From: Magnaporthiopsis rhizophila
Lineage: Eukaryota > Ascomycota > Sordariomycetes > Magnaporthales > Magnaporthaceae
Reading direction: 5' to 3'
NCBI GenBank assembly: GCA_003049465.1
Contig: PYSS01000008.1
Coordinates: forward strand, 124,001-188,000
Length of the DNA stretch: 64,000 nt
Part shown: one piece after another, positions 34,575 through 45,183 of the stretch
How positions within the stretch are numbered: the stretch's first letter is position 1
Layout: each line of letters starts with the position of its first letter
Made by a program: the position numbers and the translations under genes
The notes under the pieces: generated by a model
What the model saw: the letters and a program-made list of their open reading frames with translations, nothing else
What the model was told of the DNA's origin: nothing
Databases searched by the model: none

Positions 34575-37370
34575 ATGGACAGTGCACTATCCGGCCCCGA
34601 CCCCGCCAGAGGATCGCAACCCCCAAGCCAAACAGCCCGGCGGCGCCGGCGGCGTCAGGCGTTGACTTGTGGTGTGTTGAAAACCCACTCACCCTTCTCG
34701 CCTGCGTGACGCCCTCTTCGGCCGACTGACTGCTCTATTAGAGACCTGTCGGAAGCGAAAAGTGAAGTGCGACAGACTGCAGCCGTGCTCAAACTGTATC
34801 CGGGCACAACGACCTGCCGAGTGCCACTATCAAGCCGAACTGCTTCTTCCGAGACGACCCTCGGCGGGCAGGCCCCCTGCCACCCCAGGTGTGCTTGCCC
34901 CGTTGCCGGCACTGCAACCGCCTAGCAGGACTTCTGAGCCGTCTCCCGAGGCGGACACTCCTTTCAACCAGCTCCGCCACAACCCCCACTCCCCTACCAC
35001 GCCATCCACCAACCAATCCGGCAAGTCCGAGGTTGTGCTCTTGGCGGAGCGCGTCAAAGATCTCGAGAAACGACTGGCGCAAACTCTAGCCACCGTCCAA
35101 CCTAACATATCTGGTCCTCCTACCATCGATCCACCCCTCAAAGGCCCGGATCAGTGCAAGGGGAGGTTATTCAAAACCCACTACTATGGCCAGAGCCACT
35201 GGATGCACATTGCGCCCTTGGTATTATGCTCCCCAACACTCTCTGCCATCTCGGTTACCTATCTACGTTGGCATCTTGCGTCCCCGATCTCCACACAGAC
35301 CCTGCTAAGATTCTGCTGTCACAGTTCACTGTTGTTTCCGAGATTTTCAGCATACCGCCCGGCCATCCTCTTGCGGTCTCGGAGCGGGTTCGAAAGTGCA
35401 AAAGCCTTGCGCGCTTGATAAAATCCGCGAGGATCCGCGCATTGGACGAGCCTGGAAACTCTGAGATCCCATCCAGGGAGATCTGCGACCAGCTTGTCGC
35501 TGCCTACATGAGGACCTTTGAGACCGTCTACCGCATCCTGCACATCCCCACCTTCTACCGGGACTATCACAAATACTGGGAAGACCCAGCCGGCCGCAGT
35601 GATGCATTCGTGAACCAGCTGAAGCTGGTCTTAGCCATCGGGGCCTGTTTTCACGATGACGCTTTCAAGATGAGGAACCTATCCGCCCGCTGGATACAAG
35701 AAGCCCACAGTTGGCTGCTTTCGCCTTTGACGGTCCTAAAATCACGCCTGGTCCTCACCACGCTGCAGACCATGTGTCTACTGCATCTTGCGCGCCAGAC
35801 CACTGGTTCAGGCGGAGATCTCGTCTGGATATCGGCAGGCGAGGTGGTCAGAATGGCCATCTATATGGGCCTTCACCGGGACCCTGACCACCTGTCAAAG
35901 ATGTCTCGGCTCCGCGCCGAGCTGAGGCGGAGACTATGGGCAACCATCATGGAGATTGCGCTTCAGGCAAGCATCGACGTCGGCGGCCCCGCCGCAATAT
36001 CGCTTTCCGACTTCGATACCCGACCCCCGTCCAACCTCGAAGACGCTGATCTAGAAGAGCACGGCGGTGCGGAGCCCGGCGGCGAGTCGCTGCCAGGCCC
36101 GAGGCCGGTAGAGTGCTTTACCCAGACGTCGGTTCAGATCGCCCTCTACAGATCGTTTCCCACTCGGTTGGTTATAGCACAATACGTCAACGACTTCCGG
36201 CGAGTATCTTGCTACAATACAACGCTGCGGCTGAATGCAGATCTCACGACGGCCATAAGAGGCCTCTCTCGTGTCTTGAGCTCGTTTAGAGATCGCGGCC
36301 TGGGACGGCCTTCCGAGTTCCAGATTCTGCTGGTGGAACATGTCATGCACTCATTCTCCCTCGCCTTGCACCTCCCATGGACAGCTGCTTCCCAACGAGA
36401 CCCACACTACTATTTCTCTCGCAAGGTCTCTGTAGAGACGGCCTTGAAGCTTCCTCGGGCGCTGGCCAGTGACGACCACAAAGGGGCTCGCCCAGAGCAA
36501 GGCGAGTGTGCTGACTTTAGGCGCCTGTCAACCTGTGGAGCGGGAACCTATCGTATGCTCCCCTGGCAGTGCTCCATGACGCTGGGACTCGAGCTCTTGT
36601 GGCAAGCGGAAGACGACCGTGTCGTTAGGGCTGGTGCGAGGCAAAACGGCAACTCCGAGATGTCCCTCCCCGAGGCGGCACAGGAAGCTGGTCATGTGAA
36701 ATCGCCTCCACAGCCGCTAACAACTGGACTAGGTGTGGCACCCTCGACGGAGCTCATTGCAGCGCTGAGAGGCATCCAAGCTTGGGCGTCAAGGCGCATC
36801 GCCGCCGGAGAGACCAACATCCGAGGAAGTGTGTTGATTGCCGGGATCCTGGTCCAAGAAGACGCTCTTCGACGTGGAGACGGAGACGACGAGGTCCTCA
36901 GACGGACGGCGCAGGCGATGATGGACGAAACGGCTGTTTGCTACGGGCTCCTCAAAGCTATGGCCGCTCGCCTCGGCATCAACCCTGACCCTATCGCGCT
37001 CGACAACGGAGCCGACGCCAACAAGCCGGCAGACCCGGCGACCCATCCACATCAAGACATTGGCGACGGCGAAAGCGTCAGCCACGACGTTGACACAACC
37101 ACCACGAGCTCTCCAGGAGAGAAGTTTCTGGCTTTCGGGGGGATAGCTGCCGAAGGGCTGCCGCTTGGCATGGAGACCGGCTGGACGTGGGACGATTTTG
37201 TAAGCTCGGAGTTCGCTCCCGGTCGCTCCACCTCTCGTAGCCTTGGACGCGATCCAAATCCGTCTCCGACGGAGCATGCGCTAACATGGAAATTCAACCT
37301 CAAGATGGACATCGAAGGACTCGACTTCAACTTTGTGAATGGCTCAGATCCTAACTTGGCCCAAACATGA
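34575..37370 (+). CDS. Zn2Cys6 fungal-type transcription factor
   Basis: Sequence-specific nuclear regulator; targets unknown. Model: exons 34575-34671, 34742-35220 and 35325-37370, giving 873 aa. Intron 1 (70 bp, GTGTGT..TATTAG) lies within the zinc cluster. Intron 2 (104 bp, GTATTA..TCACAG) is chosen because it alone of the CAG sites keeps frame and joins the conserved H-W-M-H-I-A-P-L block to the rest. Cys 32, 35, 42, 48, 51 and 60 give C-x2-C-x6-C-x5-C-x2-C-x8-C after a run of six Arg. A short coiled coil follows at about 128-150. The fungal-specific regulatory (middle homology) domain starts near residue 248 (Q-L-V-A-A-Y-M-R-T-F) and includes R-I-L-H-I-P-T-F. No biosynthetic neighbours indicate a pathway. 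The exact second acceptor is uncertain by a few codons. Confidence 0.87.
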
Positions 37371-38543
37371 TCAAAGAGGAGGTTCGAATTCATCTTATCT
37401 TTGGTTCCGGCCAGGGCTGAGAGGTCATTTTACCGTCGGCACCAATTGTTGAAGATGGCCAAGACCTATTTTTAGGCCTGTTCCTTATGCCCACGCGGTG
37501 CAACGTTCAATATTCCCACTGCTTCCTCCTGCGTGCGTCTCCTTTTGGGGGAAGGGGACATGCGGAATCGTGTGCGGCAATTTGTTTGTAATATGCGGTG
37601 GAATACGCATGCGGAAGCTGCCCTCAGCTCTTATCTGGCGTCCGCATTTAGCCATCCAATAAGCATAGATATCAGCAGCCTACAGCCACAAGGCTTGCTA
37701 CCAAGTCACCGCCTATAGCCTCTTTTGTCTTTCTTTGGTCGGGCCTTGGCTGTCATGCGTTGCATCAGGCGGATGCATCTAGGCTCAAGGCCGACGGCCG
37801 GTGCTGGTATATGGCTGCAAATGTCATTATTTCTCTAACTTTGCTCTTATCTCCGGCGGCTGCCAACAACCTGCCTGGTGACTATCCACATCCTGTCGGC
37901 AAGGCTAGGCGAACCAAGTTTTTTGACTCCCAAGAGCCTATGATGGTCTGGCCAAGCGGGCTGGTTTCCCTTTCGGGTCAGCTAACCCCCTCTTTGCCCG
38001 GCCGGCTGCTGCTTCCCTCTCATCACACCATGCTCCACGCCACTAGGCCCCTTCCTAAAATAAAGTCTTGTCGCCTGCCAACCGCGACTGCCAGCCCTAG
38101 CCCAGCCGTCGACGCAACCCTCCCTCCCCACATACCCGCCATTCCTTTCCTCGGTGACCGGGCCCATGAGCCGCCACTCACACCACACATCGGCCAGCGT
38201 GAGGCCAACCTAGCCGCCGTCCGTTAAACTGCCCTGAAATACCACCAGTAAGGCCTTGGTTAACCTGTTCACCTGGCTCCCGGGCGGCGCACCCACTTGT
38301 GCAAATTCGGTCCAGGTTCGTCCGCAGCTGTCCCGGATCGGGAGCGCCGGTTGCGAAGCTAAGCCTTGCTATAAGAATAGGGCTGGCCAGGTATATCACC
38401 CCTAGACTCCCAGCCGCTACTGGGGGAATACAGTGGACATTCGCTGTCAACTTGACATTCTCTATAGTTTCCGGCCACAGACTTCAGTCGACGACATCAG
38501 ACCCAATCGAGCTACCGCCTCCTCGACTTCCCAATCCATCACC
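37371..38543. other. Intergenic region upstream of the secreted Cys-rich protein gene
   Basis: 1173 bp with no supportable gene. A TATAAGAA at 38369-38376, about 170 bp before the next start codon, could be a TATA element. Open stretches here are short and lack motifs. Confidence 0.45.
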
Positions 38544-39419
38544 ATGGGTCTGTGGGCGAAGCTTCTATTCGCCGCGTCGGCAGCATCTCTCTGTGCAGCC
38601 TCGCCTGTCGGCCTTGATCCTCAAGCACTAGGACCAGCCACACAATTGCCGATCAGCAGCACGGAAGCGGGAGTCACGCCGGGACGAGGCCAGCTCAAGA
38701 TCAACCACCATACAACCCCCGGGGCCGGCACGACGGATCCCAAGTTCGAGGTTGACGTCGACGGCATCCCGCCTTCCCCGGAGCGACGAAGAGCACCATC
38801 CCCCGAGCTGCAGGAAGCCGCGGAAGCCGAAGTCGCCGCCTGCACGTCGACGCTGAAGCGGACGCCGAGCTATCCCTGCATCACGGAGGGGTACGAGACG
38901 GTGTACCCGTCGACGCGGACCGTATTCGCGCAGGTGGACTGCGGGGGGTGCCAGGAGCTCTTCATTCCTCGCGAGGTCTACTTCTGCCCCATGCGCCGCA
39001 TCCTCGGCATCCGGACCGTCCACGAGCCGAGCACGTCCTGGAGCACCGTCTGCGCCGGCCGCGCCACGCGCATCGGCCTAGGTCGACGCGGCCACCACGC
39101 CACACAAGCAGAAGCAGCGGCAGCAGCAGTAACGACGCCACCCACTAGCTGGGAGACGGCAGATGAGAACGGTAGGGAGGAGGATCTGCAGGCGAGGCAG
39201 GGGGTGGCGTGTCGGACAACGCGTGTGGTCCAGCCGCAACGCACGGCCGGACCCGTGGCCACGCAGTACCAGAGGGTGGTTACCGAGACCACAAGGCTCA
39301 ACTGCGGCGGCTGTCAGCTGCAGCTGAGTACCGCGGCTGGAGGGTATGGGCCGGTTGTCAGGTTCACGACAACGACTACGATGCCTGCTGGGACGTCGAC
39401 GGTATTTGTCTGCCAGTGA
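38544..39419 (+). CDS. Secreted Cys-rich protein with two CGGC modules, function unknown
   Basis: Intronless, 291 aa. I chose the start at 38544 (context TCACCATGG) because it begins with a clear signal peptide: a Lys at 6, then a hydrophobic core, with likely cleavage near A-A-S at 18-20. Ten cysteines remain in the mature chain (100, 112, 133, 136, 148, 170, 223, 254, 257, 290). Two modules share the pattern T..V....CGGCQ followed by an aromatic/Val stretch and a Cys (R-T-V-F-A-Q-V-D-C-G-G-C-Q at about 125-137; R-L-N-C-G-G-C-Q at about 251-258). R-R-R at 81-83 could be a Kex2-like processing site. The linker at 185-215 is Ala/Thr-rich. It could be a cell-wall protein or an effector; nothing decides. 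A 1-kb GAA tract begins 86 bp behind the stop. Confidence 0.75.
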   Translation: MGLWAKLLFAASAASLCAASPVGLDPQALGPATQLPISSTEAGVTPGRGQLKINHHTTPGAGTTDPKFEVDVDGIPPSPERRRAPSPELQEAAEAEVAACTSTLKRTPSYPCITEGYETVYPSTRTVFAQVDCGGCQELFIPREVYFCPMRRILGIRTVHEPSTSWSTVCAGRATRIGLGRRGHHATQAEAAAAAVTTPPTSWETADENGREEDLQARQGVACRTTRVVQPQRTAGPVATQYQRVVTETTRLNCGGCQLQLSTAAGGYGPVVRFTTTTTMPAGTSTVFVCQ

Positions 39420-39505
39420 GTGGTGGGCTGGCTATGCCCTTCCCTGTACTGGGTTTTGGCAGGAATCACTGGCGTTATTACTCTTCCTTTTTAAGGAAAA
39501 GAAAA

Positions 39506-40528
39506 GAAGAAGAAGAAGAAGAAGAAGAAGAAGAAGAAGAAGAAGAAGAAGAAGAAGAAGAAGAAGAAGAAGAAGAAGAAGAAGAAGAAGAAGAAGAAGA
39601 AGAAGAAGAAGAAGAAGAAGAAGAAGAAGAAGAAGAAGAAGAAGAAGAAGAAGAAGAAGAAGAAGAAGAAGAAGAAGAAGAAGAAGAAGAAGAAGAAGAA
39701 GAAGAAGAAGAAGAAGAAGAAGAAGAAGAAGAAGAAGAAGAAGAAGAAGAAGAAGAAGAAGAAGAAGAAGAAGAAGAAGAAGAAGAAGAAGAAGAAGAAG
39801 AAGAAGAAGAAGAAGAAGAAGAAGAAGAAGAAGAAGAAGAAGAAGAAGAAGAAGAAGAAGAAGAAGAAGAAGAAGAAGAAGAAGAAGAAGAAGAAGAAGA
39901 AGAAGAAGAAGAAGAAGAAGAAGAAGAAGAAGAAGAAGAAGAAGAAGAAGAAGAAGAAGAAGAAGAAGAAGAAGAAGAAGAAGAAGAAGAAGAAGAAGAA
40001 GAAGAAGAAGAAGAAGAAGAAGAAGAAGAAGAAGAAGAAGAAGAAGAAGAAGAAGAAGAAGAAGAAGAAGAAGAAGAAGAAGAAGAAGAAGAAGAAGAAG
40101 AAGAAGAAGAAGAAGAAGAAGAAGAAGAAGAAGAAGAAGAAGAAGAAGAAGAAGAAGAAGAAGAAGAAGAAGAAGAAGAAGAAGAAGAAGAAGAAGAAGA
40201 AGAAGAAGAAGAAGAAGAAGAAGAAGAAGAAGAAGAAGAAGAAGAAGAAGAAGAAGAAGAAGAAGAAGAAGAAGAAGAAGAAGAAGAAGAAGAAGAAGAA
40301 GAAGAAGAAGAAGAAGAAGAAGAAGAAGAAGAAGAAGAAGAAGAAGAAGAAGAAGAAGAAGAAGAAGAAGAAGAAGAAGAAGAAGAAGAAGAAGAAGAAG
40401 AAGAAGAAGAAGAAGAAGAAGAAGAAGAAGAAGAAGAAGAAGAAGAAGAAGAAGAAGAAGAAGAAGAAGAAGAAGAAGAAGAAGAAGAAGAAGAAGAAGA
40501 AGAAGAAGAAGAAGAAGAAGAAGAAGAA
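39506..40528 (+). repeat. (GAA)n microsatellite, 341 uninterrupted units (1023 bp)
   Basis: Perfect GAA repeats from 39506 to 40528 with no interruption visible in any line; preceded by AAGGAAAAGAAAA and followed by CCTATGATCC. The purine strand is plus. It lies 86 bp downstream of the secreted-protein gene. Long GAA/TTC tracts form triplex structures and are unstable; the number of units here depends on the assembly. Confidence 0.97.
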
Positions 40529-41188
40529 CCTATGATCCTCTCTGCAACCCTGTAAAACAGGAACCTAGCTGTGGGTATTGGTTGTTACTGTATACCAAGG
40601 AGAAGTCTACTAGAAGGAGCACATGAGGCAAACAGCGGGAAGCCACTTAGGGTGAAGTGACATGTACTCGTGACGGTATCATGCTGTCTCGAAGAATGAG
40701 AACTTTAAAGAATAATGGGTGGGTCCTACCGGGGAGAGTTCCCGTTACGGTGAAAACTGAAAAGGGCCTCACTGACAACTCACCGCCAAGCTTGTGATAA
40801 TTATATCTGCCTGCCAGAGGGGCTTACACATGGTGACGCCCTCCGCTCGGGCTAGGAATTTTGACTTTTAGCTCCCATTACAGATGATATTGATTTATTA
40901 TAAGTAGGACTGTAGTTGTGCTCAACGACTTGAGGCTTCTAGATTTTTGGTACTCTTCTCATCTCGTGGCGGCGCTTGCTTAAGAAACGAACATGTCCGC
41001 TCCGGTGACTTTTCAACCCAGGTACGCGGGGGAGGATCCGAAGGAGTACCATTTTGCAAAAAGCCAACTAATAGAAAGAACAGACGCGGGGGAGGAACAG
41101 ACATGATGTCATAGACAAGTAATTAGAAAAAATCAAATACAGCCAAGCAACCGAACCTGTGGCCTTCTGACACCTTCCTTGGTCAACG
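40529..41188. other. Intergenic region between the GAA tract and the 139-aa gene
   Basis: 660 bp of unique-looking sequence with no supportable gene; contains the 3' flank of the minus-strand gene. Confidence 0.5.
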
Positions 41189-41720
41189 CTACTTCCCCGA
41201 GCCGCCAGAGCCTCCAAACACACCACCGACAGCGGCCCCGACAGACTCGGCGCCCGACCTCGCCGCGCCCGCGACGGACCGCCCGCCCTGCGTCACGGTC
41301 GAGGCCCCCGCATACTGGCCCTGCTCGTCCTTGCCCTGGCGCTCGAGCCGGTTGACGCCCTCCTTGGAGACCAGGTCGCCGACCGGGCGGGCGAGGCCCT
41401 CCTGGCCTAGCTGGTCGCCGACGGCGTTGTTGACGCCGTCCTGGAGGGTGTCGACCTGCTCGACGCCCGTGACCTTGGTCTTGCTCAGGTTATCTGGGGA
41501 AGGGGGAGGCGGGAGTGAGCTGGTGAGCAAAGCTCGATTTTTTTTCCCTCTCTCGTCTGTCGTGCTAGGTAGAGCGGTTGTTGAGCTGCATGGATGTCCA
41601 CTTACCTTTGGTTGCGTAAGAGGCCTTGTTGTCCCTGGTGAAGTGCCGCAAGAACATGTCCTCCAGCCAGGGAACCCACTTTTCGTATTGCTCGTCGTAC
41701 GTCTTTTTTACGCCCTCCAT
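41189..41720 (-). CDS. Small fungal protein of unknown function (139 aa)
   Basis: Model: exons 41720-41606 and 41493-41189 with a 112-bp intron (GTAAGT..CCCCAG), joining K-A-S-Y-A-T-K to D-N-L-S-K-T-K-V-T-G. The N-terminus has a charged/aromatic segment Y-D-E-Q-Y-E-K-W-V-P-W-L-E-D. The middle is polar, with V-D-T-L-Q-D-G-V-N-N-A-V-G-D-Q-L-G. The end is Gly/Ala/Ser-rich. No signal peptide, membrane span or catalytic motif is seen. The N-terminal and middle blocks recall a small family common in filamentous fungi without assigned function (from memory). The consistent splice and codon use make it a real gene. Confidence 0.75.
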
Positions 41721-44700
41721 GTTGTTTTGTCGAGGTCAAGGAGATTGTCCAGTATTTTCGTCGTGAATGTCGGCGAGGTTGATTGCCACAAAATCGTGAA
41801 GCGATGATATAATTTACACGGCGTCAGGGGTTCGGCTTTCCAGGGTCGGGACGGCTGGGGCAAATCTGTGGCGAGTACAGCGCCGCTCTGGGGTAATTAT
41901 ACGATACTAGACAGCGGGTGATATGTGGGTGCATGCCCAGGCTCCAATACGTCATTTGTGTGTGGTGATAGGCTGAAGCTCTGATGGGTGTGGCTCATGA
42001 CAGCACATGGAGCGGCAAAAACCCTGGAAGTTGGCGCAGCTAGCATGGCGCGCTCGCGTCATCGTGGCTTTTAGAGCTCGGTGATCGATCGAAAGGCTCG
42101 AAAAATTGCACTGGGTGGTTTTTCCGTGCAACTCGAGCTTCCTAACATCTTTGGGCGAGCAAGCCATGCCCATGTGGTGATTATGTCGACACAGAGGTCA
42201 TTCCATGGCTCCCCTGGTCGCTGGACATCGAGAAATCATGGCCCTGGAGACTCGACACAGCCGATACGCGGGCTGCTTTTTGTTTGTAATTAGCGCGACC
42301 GTCATTGCAACTGCCAAGCGTCTGGTGGTGACGGCGGAGCCGCAAGTCGCGCATGGCCCGGGACGGTTTCTGCTGAGGCTTCCTTGCGCGTCTATCTAGT
42401 CTTGATCCTGGTACCGTTCGCTCAGGCTTGGGGACAGAATCGGCGGAGAACAGTGCCAATATTTGACACCCGGTACCCAAAAGGTCGGGTAGCACACGCA
42501 GCCGTCCCAGCGTCATACCCCCCTCATACTGTGCGCTTTTATGAGGAGCCGTGGCCGCAGCACGCGCAGGCACACGCGTTGACACGGCTCCGGGCGACGA
42601 TGGGTAGCCCCGCTGTTGGGCGTCGCGAGGCTGTCGGCAGTGGCGGAAGTGGTGCTTGCGGTAGGCGCAGTAGAACCTGCCTCCGGGCAGCGGCCATCTA
42701 CCTACCCCACGTGGGCTAACAAAAATGGCAGAAGCTGATCACGCAGAGGGCACCGAGACCTGGGTCTAGGTAGCAACGGTCAGCTTATGCCGGTCGGCAT
42801 TGCTCCATTGTTAGCCGGTCGCGTGGGTTCTTTCAGGTGCGCACGGAAGAACGGAAGAAGGTAAGACTCTTGGCGACGAAGTCAGGAGCTGGGCGGGCTC
42901 CAGGCCTCACATGGATCCACGGCCTTCAGCTGGATCGGTGTCGGCGGTATGAAAAGGAGCGCATGCGTGGCGCCACTCGTGACCATTTCGAAGCACGCTG
43001 GAGAGCAAGCGCCCCTCGGACACGTCCAGGGGTGCAGGATGTTCAAGCATTCTAGGCTCTGGCCGGCAGTCAGTTACGGCTCGTGGCCAACTTGGAGCGG
43101 TTCGTCACCTAACCGGGACTAGCTCGATTACCAAGCTAGCTCGACTAACTCATCACAAAGGGAACCGGTCTTAAGCACCACAGGGACTATCGAAATTTGG
43201 CTACTAGGCTGGACGATATTTTTTTGTCGGGTGTGGGTTGAGGCACCATCCATGAACAAAAGGGGAAACCGTGAATGACGGGCGTGGATAGCTTTGGACC
43301 GATTGCTCTACTGGTCTTCTCTCTGTCTCTTTTTTTTTTCTTCCTTCTTTTTTTTCTTTTTGCTTTTTTCTTCGTCTCACGGACTGTATCGAGCCGCTCC
43401 GCTCAGGCACATCTGCAAGTCACGGCTAGGGAAGACCTTTCCGACTGGCCCCGACACAAATGCGGTTAAGGGACCCATGCACGCTTTCGAACTCTCAGCT
43501 CCTGCGGTTCTATCCAGCTGCAGGAGCTAAGCGACCCCAAGCCCAAACAAATCAATCACAAACGGCAGGCTCCGGTGGCGGAATCCGACGGTCCAGACTG
43601 GCGGGTTCGCTGTGTGGTGACGTCAGGAGCAGGGACTCTGCAGTTCCCGGGTGTGACCGGAGCCTGACCTCGTTGCAGGAGCGAGTGCATGCAGTCGAGC
43701 ATGGCGCGTGGCTTTTGGCTTCTCGAGCTAGGGGTGTGGTGGACTTGAGGCATCAGTAATCGCGGTGCGTATTGGGCATCAAAGGAAGGAGGGTCGGCAA
43801 ACAAAGGCGCCAACTTGGCTTGTTGGAGCCAGCGGTGGCTTGACAGCCATGGTTAGCGTGAGGGCTGGAGGCTGATCAGCACAGCCCAAAAGGGAAAATC
43901 TGCTAGCTGATCTTCCCCAGGAAGCCGCGCTAGTGCCGATGGACAAAGAGGAGTAGAGCGATCCCGTGCGACTGTTGACGTGCTACAGAAACGGGGCGGC
44001 GCTTTGTTGTTCGTTTGCCAAGAAAGAGGAAGGACGAGTCATTCCAGGTGTTCTCTATCTCTGGGACTGAGGAGAAATGTCATCTCCTGCGAGAGTTATT
44101 CATACATAGACAGCAGACCTCCCTTCCCAAAATAAACATGGCAAAAGATGGAGGTGTTTTCTTTTCGCGAGGTGAAGGGGAACCCTTGACGACGCCAACG
44201 TCCAGCGGGTCCTGGCTAGGACTGTGGGATCTGCGCAGTAGCGGCAAGACAGCACAGCACAGCACGAGCACAGACAGCGCGCTAGGCCACCATACCGAGT
44301 GCCGGGCAGGCTGAGCTGCAAGCCAACGGACCAGCGCCAAGCTAGTTGGGGACCGTCAAGCAGACATTCCCAGCGCTGATATCCCGAGACCAATAGTCCT
44401 GGTCAAGATTGTGACAGGACTCGCTTAATTAAGAGACACAATGGAGGCTGAGTACGGACTGGGCGCTGGCATAGGTCGGTTCGGAACGCAATACGGACGC
44501 AGGGATGGGAGACGAGACAGAGCGTGAGACCAACCTACACTGGAATGCGTTGACAGGAGGATCTAGCTCTTTTGCGTTGGTTCACGGATCCATCTGAGAG
44601 CTGCAACAGGCCGAGCCAACGGTCCAGGGGCGAGCTTGCTGTGGGTGCTGTGGGCCTAGCCGGCACGCTAGGCTTCGGGGCTTCTGAGAGGCGACCCAGG

Positions 44701-45183
44701 GCACGTTAATGATGTTTCTTGTTTCTCCCCACGGTAAACCCATGCCAGTCCAGTGGCGCCAGTGAAACATACATACAAGACAGCCCCAAGTCATCGAACC
44801 CAACAGCAAATACTGCCATACCCGACACCCAATCAGCAAGCCTGGGCCCAGGGGAGATGGTTCTTTAAGCGACTGTGCATGCCGTCGTCCACACCTGCCA
44901 ACCCCAGTCCTGCTGAACCACCGAGGTGACAACACCAACGACACCCGATTGTTGCCAGACACCGCCGCAGTGTTGGTCGTGTCTGCTGGCTCGCATCCCG
45001 CACATCTCATTCCAACGAGGGTGCAACAGCCCGCTCTTTCCGGGGCCTCCCATTCGCAGCAGCAGTTGCCCTGCTCCATCCCTCCATCCCATTCCCACCA
45101 CCATGGCCACCTGCTGCCAATAATTCCGCGATTCATTCGAGTCAAGTTTCTGCCGTCCCCCCACCGTCTCCACCGAGCCTGCC
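41721..45183. other. Long intergenic region (3.46 kb) without a supported gene
   Basis: Ordinary GC content and no transposon similarity seen. Open stretches on both strands are short, lack motifs and overlap each other. A pyrimidine-rich run of T/C lies at 43321-43370. Regulatory DNA, a non-coding RNA or a fast-evolving short gene could be present but I cannot support any. Confidence 0.5.

Noticed and set aside
37375..37395. GGTTCGAATTC as a possible tRNA B box
   Set aside because: No A box or cloverleaf partner could be found upstream at the required distance.
39209..40626. Two long open frames of over 420 codons made of poly-Glu and poly-Arg
   Set aside because: They are translations of the (GAA)341 microsatellite in two frames; the non-repeat ends have no gene-like content.
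43460..44393. Possible small genes in the 3.46-kb intergenic region
   Set aside because: All candidates are short, overlap open frames on the other strand, and show no signal peptide, splice consistency or motif.
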